A DNA stretch of 64,000 bases from Crotophaga sulcirostris (Eukaryota; Chordata; Aves; Cuculiformes; Crotophagidae), in contig VYZB01000036.1 in the NCBI GenBank assembly GCA_013397455.1, positions 655,366 through 719,365 of the forward strand, read 5' to 3'. The notes beneath the pieces are model-generated. The model did no database searches. It was given only the letters and a program-made list of their open reading frames with translations, and was not told the DNA's origin. Each line of letters begins with the position of its first letter. The first letter of the stretch is position 1. Positions 37,610 through 51,300 of this stretch are shown here, piece by piece. The position numbers and the translations under genes are program-made.

Positions 37610-40600
37610 ATTACTCCTTTGGAAAGAAAATGTTGGTAAAAGTGTTTTAGAAATTGTCAGTTCAAATAATCAGCTCTGCCTCTTTATTCAAGGAATGCAC
37701 TTTTCAAAAAGAAAAAAAAAATCTACTGTGTAGGTGCTGAACATGGTGCTTGTGTGAGGTGGAAGCCTGTCGTGTTACTCGTGTTCTCTCAGGTCCCTAG
37801 CCACTTAATTCATTGTGATTTGCCTCTGTAAAGGATTTGCCATAGCATTTTATGAATAAGAAAATATATAGTATTATAGGGTCACATTCTACCTCTTGTA
37901 TTTGTGTTAGCACTTTGCTTGCCTGAGAGGATGACAGTATTAGATCCATGATATGCCTTGCATTCTGCCAGAGGTTGTACCAAATCCTTGATTCAAATTC
38001 AGTTTTTAATGCTAGAGGTTTTAGCAACAGTGTTGACTTTTCAGAAAATTCAGATCACTAGCAGTGACCCCAGTAAGACTTCAGGGTTTGGGTTCTTTGA
38101 TGTGGCACCAGGAATGACTCCTTCTCCTGTCTCTGAGGGCTATAAGAAAACACCATTTAGAGGAGGAGACGTGCTTTGAGGTTGCTGCTGTTGTGTAGGA
38201 ACCCTCGGCTGACCTAGTGTATCTCCTCTGCTCATACACTGGGCCTGTCGACTGGGAGGGTGGTTAGACCTTGGTATGCTCTGATAAAACCCACTAATGT
38301 AATGGCCTTCTGGTAAGACAATGTAAACTGCTGCCTCTGAGACTATGGCTTGAGACAAACTTGTGTGGTTGCTTCTCAGTTGAAAAGCTAAAAGAAAGCC
38401 ACATGTATTTCTCACCACCAGGCATATCAGATTGAACTAATGGCGTCCTTGTACCTGGAAGTAGTTTCTCTCTACCTTGGTGAAGCCAGAAGTTCTATTT
38501 GGGTTGTATTTTAACACGTTTGTGAGGCAAATAAATCATAAACATTAGCTATGCATCTAGTTTTCGCAGTTATTTAGTGGATTTTTTTTACAGCAGAATA
38601 TTTGTGATATCCCTCTTTTAATCTGCTTGGGGCAGGAGCTATAATGACCTATAATTAAAAAGTGTAAAGAAAAAGACCTATAGTTAAAAAATATTACCTA
38701 AGCCATTCCTTATAAAAATAATAATATAAAATCTCTGTTGAGTAGATGATAAAGTCTCTTGTGTATGTAATATGTTCTTGATTTGATAAGGAGCAAATGA
38801 ACCTAATTAAACATAATGGGAATACATCTTTTACCCCTGGAACTCTGCCAGCCAAAAGGTGAGAAATTTGTGCAGATAATAACCACAGTAGCTAAGAGGA
38901 AATATTGAAGCAAATATATTCATAAATGGAATGAAGTTTATAAAATCCAGTAGCAGTGCAGAACCCAGCCTAAAGATTTATTGAGTTTGTGTGTCATCTT
39001 TACCTCCCTTCCCTTCATCCGAAAATGCTGCATATTATCTTAAAGAATTATCATAAACAACAAATAAGTAATTCTCATGATGGAGGACTTCCATTCTATT
39101 TTTAGGTGTAAAACTGAAACATAATAAATTCAGATAAAAACACATGACTCAAGGTTCATTTCACTTCACTTTAGGTACTGACACAATGGACACAAACTCC
39201 AGAACATCTAACATCAGCTAGAGTGAGCGGAGAAAGCAGGTTATTTGCAAACAATGATCTAGACTTTTAGAAACATTAAAGGTTCTGATGGAACCATGGT
39301 TTTAAACTCACTGGATGTTTTTGGCGTTATTAGCATCTCAACTAAGCTTTAAGAAAATTTATGTTAGATTAAATAGAGATAGGATTCTGAAAAATTATGC
39401 CTACTGTGGTACCTGTATTGGTAAGATATATTAATATTGCTTCAGAATACTGAGAGTAAACATCACAGTGGATGCATTTAAACCTGTACCTGGGGCATAA
39501 GCTGGAACTCAGTCTAAGCTGTAGACTAATATCAAACCTAAAGACCATCCACTGAGAAACGATAAAGTTGTGGCTTAAGCAGGGATTATTAATATCCCCC
39601 CAGGCTAAGGTCTTAACAAGACTCATATAAATCACAGGGAAAAAAACCTTACACATTTACAGATTTTTTGCAAATGAGTGAAACAATGGAGATCAACAAA
39701 CACTATAGCACAGAGAAGGAGGCTGAAGAGCTGCTTCTGGTTACTTTTGTAGAGTGAAAAAGGATTGGGATAACCTGTGACTTTCAGCGGCTTCTGCAAC
39801 AGCATTAAAAAAAAATCGTTGTTGTACAGTTGTCACATTTGGCCTTGAGCTGAAGACTAACATAGCTTCTTCTGTGGAGCTTCTGGTGTACAATAGATGT
39901 CCTTACCATTGGATTTATTTGAAAGTAAATCCAAAAAAACCCAGAAATATCTTACAGAGAATTTATGAGTCTGTTCCAATGAAGTGAAATGGCTATAAGG
40001 TGTAAAGTCACATGTAAAAACTCCTAAGAGATGAGATTTAGCCTAGTTCTACACTATTAAAAGACAAGAGAAGACTGTAAAGCTGGATAAATCTTGTAAT
40101 GGACTCTATACAGCACTGGTAAATTAAGTGCTAAATGGATTAAGGTTTAGTCCATTTTTTCCATAGGGACCTCTGTAGGAACTAACAGGTGAAGAAAAGT
40201 TCAGTGTGCTTCTGTCAACAAAAGCCAGTTATCGACATGGGCAGCTGGTACTGTGAGGAAAAAATGTCACAAAATGGACATACAATAAAGACAAAATGTT
40301 CAGAAATTTTCTCCTCAAGAATGCCTAAGATCAGTCTTTCATGGCATTTGGAGTGACATGGTGGAAGAACAACAGCAATAAAAGCTCTAAAGAAGCCTGG
40401 ATGGAAAAAATCATTTTTTTTTTTAATAATATGAAACTATCTTGATGGACTGCGGGTATGTAAATAGTTAAACCTATATCAGACTGAGAAATTACTCACT
40501 AACCTCAAACTTTAGTCAGTTTTTCTTGCAGTAGCCTTCCTGATGGTGAATTTCCATGTAACTGGAGTTTGCTTTAGTTTCAATGCATAGTAGAGGCCTC

Positions 40601-42966
40601 TTTGTTCATATTGGATAATATTTCTGGCAATTAAATAAATTGTATAATGTTTATTACAAATAATACAAATAATTTTCTCCTGGAAAACATTACCCCAGTT
40701 AAAATAGATTGCTGCAGTTAGATTTATCTGTAGTCTTTGATCCTTGCAAATGAAGAATTTTCCAGTTTCCTATGAAAATCTGAAATTTACCATTCTGTGA
40801 GTAAAGAGCTTGATCAAGAATGCAGTTATAAACTGTGGACAATGTATTTAAATGCTGAAAAAAAGTTTCAGAACAGTAGGATTGTTATATTCTGAGTCAG
40901 TTTTAAGTTCTTTCAACCTCTAGGTAATGAGATCCACTTTTAGCAAGACTACTACAGCACACAATAAAGAAAGTCCAGAGGAAGTCAGGGCTCTAAGCTG
41001 TCATGCAGAATGACAACAGTGGAACAGATCCAGTTGGAGCAATGTGAGGGAGGTAGAGTTGAATAAATTGAGTTCTAAAATAGTTACTTGAAGGCAGGTA
41101 GGAAATGACTTCAGAAAGTAGAATAGGAAGTCTCTAGAAAGTAGTGATGGTGAAGTCCTGCATCAAGGAGAGAAGATCAGGGTGATGACAAAATCATTCA
41201 AAACTTGTGTAGTGGGTGTTCTATCAAGAACACTAAAAAGAGAAAACAAACTTGAGTATGGGAGACAATGGAAGACAAACTGATTGTGTAGTATAGAGGT
41301 ACCACAGCTGGATATACTCTTCCCCTTACCCTCTTATTTCACCTCATTCCACAATTTCATGTAGCCAGGAATTTCCTAAACAAAATCATCTACATTATTT
41401 TTTTCTCCTCATTCTCCTTTCTCAAGGAGATTGCCTAAAAATAGATTTGCTGCTGGTGAGCAAATACATCCAGAAAGGGGACTGGACAAAGAGAGCAGGC
41501 AGCATCTGTAGGGAAGAAGCTGCAGCACAGACAAACATGATGTTTAGCTCCATTAGCTTATGAGAGGGAGAAAAAAAAAAAAATCTCAAATACACTATAT
41601 AGGAAAGCTCTCATTTCCAGAATAATGAATCAGTGACTGAGTATTGCTGGTAAGGAAGAGCTTTTCCTTGATAGGAATTAACTAATAATCTTGAAAGAGG
41701 TTTTAAAAAATTGAAAATAAGGAAGCAGCTGTGGCTAGCAACAATTGTTTCCTTCTAGCTGCAGTTGTAGATTTGCTTACTACTTGGCATTCATACTCAG
41801 TTTGCTCTCTGCTGTGCTGCAGTAGTTTTTTTTCCCAGCTAGCTGAAGAAATCTGTGCAATAGGAGGAATTCTGAGTGATTTAATTTTCCTTAAAGAGTT
41901 AACAAATCCTTTAAAGGTGTATGAATCTTCTTTCACATTTTTCATAGGATAAATGGCTGACTGAAACAAAGTTGGATGGCTGATGAACATCCAGTAAGAT
42001 GCACAATCCAGAGGACAGTAACTGAAGTAGTCGTTCATAGTAGTCTTCATTTTGCTCTGTTTTGTTGCTAAGGGAGTCTGATCCAGTCTCTTGAGATCAT
42101 CTAACTTCAGGTCCTAAATTTATTATCTTCATGGAAGTCAATTGATTTCACTAGAGATTCTCAGTGGAAAAAGGAAAAGCAAAATGTGCCCCTGTATATT
42201 TAGTGAACTCATATAGATATATCAATGAATTGTAAATGCAAAACTGTAATTTACAAGCATCCACTTAAACAAAATGCTGAATCAAGTATTTCTTTTTTCA
42301 GCCATAGCTGGTCTGGGGGTTGGTTTTATTTTTGAGTATTTTCTGTATTTGCTAGATACTAAGCAAATGCTGAATGAAACAACCTTGAGATCAGCATTTG
42401 TGATGTTATGCCTTTCTCTTCCCTTCATATTCTCTGGTTGTTGGGTTTGCTGGTAACAGTGTTGCTGAGCAAGGAAGAAACATGTAATGCCCCTGACATA
42501 AATGTCTAGGTTGGTAGATGGTTAGAGAACTAATAATGATTGAGACTAGGTTATTTTTTATTCCTTAGGTAGAAACAATCAAGTGGGAAGTCATTTGGAC
42601 TCAAATACATTTTTATTTTATTAGCTTTTCCCCTGTGTGATACACTTCAAATGAAAACCATTTCGCAAGATGATATCATAATGATCCCAGCTGCATGTAT
42701 AGCTCATATAAAGCAGTTATTGAAAAATCCTGACTGGCTGTAGATTATCACCACTGCTTTAGAAGCTATGTCATTGTATAGTCATGGAATTACATGCTTC
42801 AAGTATGCTGAGGTGCTGTGGTTAACAGTGAGAAAGACAAATTTTATGGTTTTAAAAAGTTCTTTCTGCAGGGAAGTCAAGCCAAGATCTCTTGAAGATT
42901 TTCACAGAAAACACCAGAACTTACAAAATATTTCCACTTACAAGGATGAGAGCTGTATGACAAAGT
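37610..42966. other. Non-coding DNA with a few unassigned coding-like stretches
   Basis: No gene is recognised. A segment at about 38,040-38,420 has raised GC and CpG and open frames on both strands (93 reverse codons at 38,140-38,418, and a forward frame at 37,958-38,179). A reverse frame of 115 codons lies at 41,703-42,050. A13 occurs at 41,571-41,583. None has a domain I can name; see the findings. Confidence 0.6.
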
Positions 42967-43062
42967 GTATATATACATCCACAATGTATATATGTAAAAA
43001 GATATGTATATATAATAGATTAAAATATATACGCACATTGTATATCCATATATTCATATACA
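42967..43062. repeat. Degenerate TA/TGTATA-rich tract
   Basis: About 95 bases consist largely of interrupted TATA, TGTATA and ATATAC words (for example tatatatac, gtatatatg, tatgtatatata). It is a decayed dinucleotide microsatellite. Confidence 0.8.
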
Positions 43063-46000
43063 AGATTCTCTAAAAAATTTTTTCTGTTTCCAACAATGGC
43101 AAAAAAGACTTGCAGAAAAGCAATACCCACCAAACTGTACGAGCAACAGAAGCAACACCTATTTATTGAGGATTTTTCCTCCCTTGAATCTTATTTTGTA
43201 CACAGGCTCAGGACGTACTTCTTATCTGGAATGCATTTTCGTGTCAAGTAATTAAAATGACCTAGTAAGACGTAAGTCAGATTCACATTCTGCATGGCAG
43301 ACTCTGCTTATCCCTTCCATAGTTTGTCAGGAAGCTTCCTTTTCCCTCTTTCTCTTTAGGTTCACCCCAAACCAGTCAGTGCTCAGAAATAAATGAGAAA
43401 TGGGCAAGACTTGGTGGAAAGAAACCTTCTGGGCAGCACAGGAGAGGATTCAGCAAGGGCAAGAAGAGAGCTATCCCTTCCTGTGGGTACAAGGGCAGAG
43501 GCAGGGGCAAATGCACCTGAAATGTGAGCAAACTGGGACTGGGGCTGTTAACCGTGCGTGGGATGGGACAGTGAAGGGAGCAGGCACTGACCTCGGCAGG
43601 GTAGGAGGAGGAAGATTATCCTTATGCATAAATGCTGGAGAATTAAATTGCACCTCAAAGTACCCCTGGGGTGCTTATGTGTAGGGAAGTAGAAGAAAGC
43701 ATGCAGAGCCCCTGTCAATGCTCACCGTGGTATCCTGGTATCTGATGTCTTGTGCATGATACTAAATGACCTAGCACTAGGTAAAGGTGAGCTGAACAAA
43801 GCAGACACGGTGCTTCCCTACCGATGAAATACTCCTTTGTAGGTGTGTGTTATTTTCCTTCAAAGCTCTTTTAGCTTTTTCACACCATTTTTATCCTTTC
43901 AGATGCTTTTACTTAAGTAATAGAAACTTAGATTTGGCGTTTTTCAAAAAAACGTATCTTCATGCTTTAAAAAATTTTCTTTAGCAAGTCAAAATGTCAG
44001 TGGGCTCCCTAGGATTCATTTCTTTGCATAGACTGGAAAATTTTTTGCCAACAGAAGCAATTTTGTTTTGCCAGTAACTGTGAAAGGCTGCTACTGAGAC
44101 AGCAAAAAGTGAATATTTAACATTCACTAAGCAGACATCTAAAGGTCCACATTTAAAACACGGAAAAGTTATAATCTGATATATACAGTTAAAGGGAGGA
44201 GGGGTCTGACCCTGTTGCAGACAATTTTTCATTCCTTGCCAGTCTTAATTTCACAAATACATTCTCTTTTTAGACATCTTAGCCTAACAAAATAGCTCAA
44301 CATTGTTACAAATGCAATGTCTCCCCAAGGCAATCATCCAGGAAGAAATAGACTAAGGAAGTTTCCTAAAACATGATCCGGTCTCAGGCCATCCAGTCAA
44401 CCATGGCAGAGTGCTATTGAAAATACTTATTGGCAAGATACTTACTCAACAATAAAAGTTTCACATGGCAACAAACCAATAAAAGATGTGCAACAGCAGT
44501 GACACAAGCTAGAAGTCTTTGCTGTTAACTTGAATTATTCTAGAGAACAAAATAACACTATTTCTAGCCCATTAAAAGATGAGAATATTATTCATTATAT
44601 ACTTATGTTTCTTTTATAACCAGTACATACTTAGCCTTTTGTCATGTCCATTTGTTCATGGAAAGTATTTGGTTTTAGGTTAGGTTAACATTAACTTTAT
44701 GAGACAGGATTTGGCACTTCAACAGGACAGAATCATCAGGTTTTCACAGGTAACAATTTCTAAAGCCATATTCAAAATAAAACACAGTGTGTTCTTGGAG
44801 AATTAATTGTGTTAAATCTTAAAATATAGACTCCCACATCAGATTAAAAAAAAACTTTATTAAATTCCAGAAAGCTTTTCTAGAGAGAATTTCAGTGTAG
44901 AGATAGCAAGAGTTTTCCAGAAAAGTTATAAAGAGGAGTTAAGAAAATCTGTTCTTATTAAATATCATAATTTCTAAGAAATAAAAGTATTCATTTAAAG
45001 AAGTAGGCTGTAGTTCAGGAGTCCATTCTAAACCTGCTATAGTATATTTTGATGGAATGCTAATATAAACCTAGAGCAAGAAAATACCATTATCAGTGAG
45101 TTTTTTATTTTTAAAACTAATTTTAGAGATTTTTATCTAAGAATTTTATGACTAATATAGGGGCCAGGTTAACACGTCTCAAAATTATTTTTAACTGTAG
45201 ATTTGCTCTTTTGCACATGCAGTCATCTGTATCTGTACTGGAATGTATAATTCCTTAGTGGTGTTCTTGTCTTGTCAATCCTTTATACAAAGTAGATTGT
45301 TCAGCCCAAACATGACCCTCGTCAGGAGTCAGCAGTCTCATGCCAATAGCCAAATAACATTTAGTTCACTAAGAATACTAAATCAAGACTCTTGTGCATC
45401 TTCCCATTTAGGAAGTGCTCTTTAAAAGAGCTTTTTTGACAGATAATAAATGGCTTAAGAGATAGCTGGGAAAAGAGGAGGAGCTGGTTTAAGGGAAGCA
45501 AGCATTAAATTCGTATTATGAAGAAAAAAAACCCAGAAAAAAAACCAACCCACAACTCTGAAGAATGATTGTTTTAGAGTATTTATTGCATATTTGAGAA
45601 TGATTAGATATTCCAAAACTCCAGAATGCTGTTGTGCTACTTTCCTTCCCTTTAACCATATCATTCCTTAATTCCCCATTCTCACAGCAAAAGTTTGTCT
45701 CTTACCAAGATCAAATGTTGACATCACATGTGAGTTTCCTGGGTGATTTAGACAGCAATGTGAGATGAGCAAATCCCCCAAAAAGCAATATGGGAAAATG
45801 TAACTCTCTTTTCCAGAAAAAAAGTTAATAAAAGCTACAACACAGATAAAAATTTTTTACTTACTTATTGCCCTGCAGGACCAGTCCTGAGCATCTGTCA
45901 CTGATGTGATGGTTTCTATAAAAGAACAGCAACACTTAGAGTGTAAAATCCTAGTATGCAGCAGTGGATTTAAATGAGGATACAGCAACTGGGAAGAAGT

Positions 46001-47854
46001 TAATATTCCAAGATTTGCTGTGCAACGAGACTGTATAACATTCATTCCATATGCGCTGCCACCCTTTAGTACCAAATTTTACAAATTTTCTTACTCATGC
46101 ATAGCAGATGCAAAAGGGCTATGGTTATATTTCCACAGCTGAAATATTGTACGCTTGGTACATTTCAGTGTGATTGAATTCCAGTTTCAGGCTTCTTAAA
46201 TTCAGGAGTGAAAAAGTACATAAAAATTTCAAAACGTGTATAATCAACCTACACTCTTGTTTTCAGAACAGACTGGAATGAAAATTCTCTAAGGTTGACA
46301 CAGCGTTTCTTTTCACAGGTTGTTTTTCTGCTGATATGGCTAAATATTGCTTCTATGGCACGTAAACTAATGCAGGTATAATTAAACAAGACATCTGTAG
46401 GAGGCGAGTCACGGGTTCTAGGCTGGATGAATTAACTAAGAAGATGTTACTTTATTTGCAACAGTGGAAACCTAGAGAACCACTTTTTGCTGAGGATAGA
46501 ATTCAGTTGGTGGATTAAGTCTTTTAAGTGTAGATGTCTTCTTTCCCATTAGGTGTCTAGTCTCTCATCAAAGTTAATGATGCTTCAGTTAACACAGTGA
46601 GACCATAAATTCAGCTTATCCTAGAACAGAGGCCCAGCACTTACGTAAATATTAGTGCCATCTGAGATGCCCTAGGTCATCACACCCAGCTCCACCTCCT
46701 GCAATGTCTGGTTTTTATAGAAATCCAGAGTCATCCCTGCCAGATTTGGATTTCTCTATAATATTATATACCGTGAGGTACTTTAAACAGTATCTCTAAA
46801 TCCTGCTCTTACTGGCTATTCTTACAGTGTTTTCCATGAAATATCTACTGAAGAGTAGTTTTCAGCTCTAATTTTATTTTAACTTCGCCTAGTTTGGAAA
46901 AAAATCAGTCTTTAACGAAAAAGGGAAAGAAAATACATTTTTCTTTTCCGTTATCAATATATATTATTACAAGAAAATTGAAAAATATTAAATTCTCTGT
47001 CTAAAATAGAATAATATACTGGTCTAACAAGAATGGTAGACTTCAAAAATACCATAAGAAATTATGTAAACAAAGAGAAAAGACATATTATCATGGGACA
47101 CCATTTAATCCATGCCTTAGGGTAAAATAACTGTTCAAGCATAATAAATGAAAGCAAATGATCTGGTGGTTTCATTCCATACTTATTATATGTTTAACAC
47201 AATAAGAAAATCGAGAAGATAAGTTACTTAAATAAATTAAATGGAAGGATAGAAATTATCCTCCATACTTGAAATGATTAAAACATTTAAAATATTTTTA
47301 AGGCATTTGTAGTATTACCATCCAATATAGCCTTTTTTTTTTCACTGGAAAAGTAATAATTCTCTTGCAATATGAAAAACAAAGAGGTTTTAATTGTGAT
47401 GTTGTGAAGTTGACTGTATAGCACATACGAGTAAGAGTTGTACAGCTTTTTACCCTTTTGATGCCAGTTCAGGTCCTGCCCAAACATCTGGTCTTCTGAC
47501 TCTTCTGTGTATGGAGAAGTCCTGCTGAAGCCAGGAGGAATTCTCTGCAGAGAAGTTACTCAGTCTGGTATCTCTTCTCTTCCTTTATCAACAATTAAGA
47601 CCCCCCCAAAAAACATGCAACCTTCCAAGCTTTGGGCTGCAGAATGTGCCAAAGCTTTTTACTGATAACAGATGGCAGTAGTGAAAACAGCTGTGGGAGG
47701 TGTGGCCAGGTGGATGGTTTGCTCAGCATAGTGGTGGAGCTATGAGAGGAAGTAGAAAAGTTAATGAGCACCAGGGAGTCTGAGAAAGAGAGTGACTAGC
47801 AGAGCTGTGCTCTGCCCTCCCTGAGACAGAAATAGGAACAGCCACCAGAATGAA
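43063..47854. other. Non-coding DNA, no gene seen
   Basis: The part at 43,420-43,690 is G-rich and carries a 94-codon forward frame with no known domain. The rest is AT-rich with short frames. No repeat family is recognised, apart from a possible leftward extension of the next CR1 copy after about 47,640. Confidence 0.65.
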
Positions 47855-47878
47855 AAACAAGATTGGGGGATCTTGTTT
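47855..47878. repeat. 9-bp inverted repeat with G-rich loop
   Basis: The arms AAACAAGAT and ATCTTGTTT pair perfectly around a six-base loop TGGGGG. The hairpin lies about 90 bases left of the recognisable CR1 sequence and may belong to an older part of that element. Confidence 0.75.
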
Positions 47879-47965
47879 CCCTCCCCCACCAGGCTAAAAG
47901 CAGTAACTCAAAGGAAAGGAGTGATTGTAGGCAAGTCCATGCTCAGGGTTGTAAGCAAAAAAAGA

Positions 47966-48338
47966 CAGAGAGGTTCAACCTGGAGAAGAAAAGGCTCTGG
48001 GGAGACCTTATTGAGGCCTTTCAGTACTTAAAGGGAGCCTATGGAGGAAAATGTTTTACTAAGTCCTGTAGTGATATGACAAGGGGCAGTGGTTTTAAGC
48101 TGAAATTGAGTGGATTTAAATTGGACATAAGGCGGAAATTTGTTACCATTACGGTGATGAGTCACTGGAACAGAGCAGAGAATTTGTGGATGCTTCATCC
48201 CTGGAAGTCTTCAAGCTCAGATTGGATGAAGTCTTGATCAACCCGATCTAGTGAAAGATGTCCCTGCCCATGGCAGAGGGCTTGAACTAGATGATCTTTA
48301 AAGGTCTTTTTCAGCTCAAACCATTTTATGATTCTATG
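47966..48338 (+). mobile_element. CR1 LINE 3' fragment, older subfamily
   Basis: The sequence follows the end of a CR1 ORF2 and its 3' untranslated region. 'aggttcaacctggagaagaa' and 'ggggagaccttattgaggcc' encode the conserved region after the reverse-transcriptase core. 'tccctggaagtcttcaagct' and 'gatgtccctgcccatggcag' follow, then 'gatgatctttaaaggtct', and two octamers (ATTTTATG, ATTCTATG) end the copy at 48,323-48,338. Its 3' end is of the type seen at 55.1 kb, not the type at 5.2 and 22 kb, so at least two CR1 lineages are present. A 124-codon frame crosses it but begins upstream by chance. The left limit is unclear: the text from about 47,780 may be part of the same element. Confidence 0.85.
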
Positions 48339-51300
48339 AGAACAAATCACAAATTTCCTAACTCACTGTCCAGCCTGGATGCTTACTGGTACCTTGTTAG
48401 AGATATTGGAAATGGAGCAGATTAAAAAAAAAACCAAAAAACTAACAACAAAACCACAAAACCCCAACTTTTTAAGGATAAATCCTTGTAAGTCTTATGA
48501 GTCAGGGAAAAGTTATGTCTTTTCTGTGAAGCAACAATGCTGTGTCCATATTTAAGAAGAGAAATACTCTGGCAGCAGGAGGTAGCAGCAAAAGTAACAC
48601 AAAGAAATTATTATGACCACCTACTATTCAAGCGCAATTTAGAGGTGTCTTTGCAATTTTCAATGATACAGAAACATCCCACTGCCACCAATTTGTCTGT
48701 TTTTGGTGAGACTTGAATTTAAAATATAATACCCATACTAATTTCACCATTTAGCCTCTGTTTAGCTGGAATGACTCTACCAATAGTCAGTGTTGCACAC
48801 AGAAAATAATATTTAAAATCAATGATAGAAAGAGTTATGGGTGGATGAGTCATTATTTTCACCTTGGAATATGTTTTCTAGTTATATAAATGGAAGAAAA
48901 CTGTTCTGTGTATGATACGAAGAAGATCTAGAAACTGTATGTCTCCAAGCCAATAACTGATTCAGACTGTTGTTTTCTTGCAGAGGAACTAATCCCGCCT
49001 ACCTTTCAATATCTACCGTGCTGATGTCTACTTTTGAGCTGTCATCAAGGCTCCACAGGTAGTCAATAAAAAGTAGTCAGCATTTTTAGGATATGATTCA
49101 TCCAACGTATTTCAGGCGTCCTTAGGATGAGATGTAACGGTCCCTCTGATCTCAGAAATCTTAATACATTACTGAAGAGGGCTAAGAGGCTTATTAGAAC
49201 TTCGTGGCAGTGGCTATACACTGAAAGTAAAAAGTACCAATACTTCAGTGGTTGTAAGAATGCAGTCACAGGTTTAAAAAGGATGCTTGAAATTGGAAAG
49301 ATATTTTTAAAAGCCACTATAAGAATTAAAAGTGTAGAAAACCACTTCATGTTGAGAAAATAAAGAAAATTTTGATGGCTGGTCATCAGACGTGTTACTA
49401 TATAAAAAATAAGATCCTTTGTCTAGAGGTGAAGTTAAATCAGCTCAAGTTCAGCCTGGATTTAAAGATAGTTTAATTTTGAAGGTAAGAGTATAAAAAG
49501 TCTCTTTTTAATGTATACTAATGAAACTCAAAATTCAAATTTCTTAGTAAAGAAAAATTCAGGAAGTTGAAATGCTTTTATTTCACATTGTTATTGTATG
49601 CTATAAAATCAGAATTTCTAGTGAAGCCATTTTGAAACATGAATACTTTAAGCACCTAAAACTCCTCTTTTACCTGAAGCAAAACCACACCACTCTGCAG
49701 AGTTTGGTAAAGTACTCGGATTTCATCAGAGAACACTTTATTTGAGGGAATGATTCTGTCAAAATTTTTGGTGAATCAGGTTTACTAATTGCCCACAGGA
49801 ACATCTTACTAATGAAACAATTGATTCGTTGTCACTTTAATTCTTTAAATCTGTTTTGGATGTGTTTCCGAAATATCTGTCATAGTATAATCAAAAGTTA
49901 TGGGTTTAGTGTAGGGATGATTATGTGAAACTGCAGGATCTGAGTTATTCAAAAGGTCAGACTAGATAATCATAACTGTTCTCTGTGACCTCATAGGCTA
50001 TTCATCTTATGCATTAGACCTTCTGCATTTGATTTTAAATATGCTTGGCTCCCTTAGACAGCGATGGAGGTTATTAAATATATGGCTGGAATTTAAAATT
50101 CCATTCTCTATGTTATTACTATTGCTGATGAGCTCAGGCAATCTTACCTCATTTGAAATTTCCCCAGAGAGGCTAGCCTACAAGTGAAGAGTTAGGAAAG
50201 AGTAGATACATAACAAGAATCAAGGGGTTTATAGATTTGTAATAAACAATGAATGCCTGCCCTGGCGGTGTTAGAGATTCCTATGCAACCTCATCTCAGG
50301 AACGGGGATTTGCACTGATAATCTTTCTCTTACCTGCCCGTCTGTCATTGGTAAATAACATCAAATACAGTAGTTGTTAGGGGAGAGGAACAAAACTAGT
50401 GTTAGTATGTAAATAAAATCCTTTAAGCTACAATTACAAATGCTAGCTTGCTTATGGGTCAGATGTACCCTACCTGAACAAAGACCTAATTTTTGTCTAT
50501 GTACCACTCAAGATTATTGGCACTCAGTCAAAACCAATTCAAATAAAGGACTGTCAAACAGGGAAAATTGATTCAGAATCTAACTTAAGCAAGCAGAGGG
50601 AAATAAGGATGGATGTGAGCTGCAGGCTAATTTTGCTCATTATCTCCCCTTGCATACTTCTTGTTACTCACCTTTCACGTCCTTACCCTGAACCCCTTGC
50701 AAAAAGAAACTTCTACAACTTTGATTTCAATTTACTGTTTCTAACATTTGGTTAACATTCTCCATGTTGCTCTATTATTGCACTCAAGTTTTTCCCCCAC
50801 ATGCTGCTCATCAACCCAATTTATTGACTCATAGAGTTACTAAGGAGATGCTTATCAAGCAGAATAAACACCCATGTGCTTGCCAACTGGTACTGTGTAA
50901 ATTGGCTTTGCTTCAGTGTCCAGCCATATTTTATCAAACCCTTGACGTTGCCTCAAAACGCTTTGCTTTGTGTCTGGATTTGCCAGCAGAGTACATTTCT
51001 AGTGGCACAAAAGAGGTTTGTATTTTCAACCCCTCTTTTTTTAAGTTTAATTTCAACACTTAGGATTTTTCATATTAAATCCCCAGACCACCTCATTGTA
51101 GTCGCTGGCAAAACATTTTGCACAACTTATTCCTGTGCTATCCAACATCATTAAATTTGTTCACTGATGCACGTATGTAAATGTATTTTGTCAGAATGAC
51201 TATTACCAGATTGACCTGGCAACCAAGTGTTGCATTAGAGCTAAGCAATTCTGAGTTACTGAAGTATACAGGCGACTTAGTGAACCTTTGTTTCACTGGT

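Noticed and set aside
44720..44745. A short CR1-like phrase 'agaatcatcaggtt' suggesting another reverse-strand CR1 tail
   Set aside because: Similarity stops after about 14 bases and no further CR1 sequence follows.
47863..48237. 124-codon forward frame as a gene
   Set aside because: Most of it is decayed CR1 sequence; the start codon lies upstream by chance.
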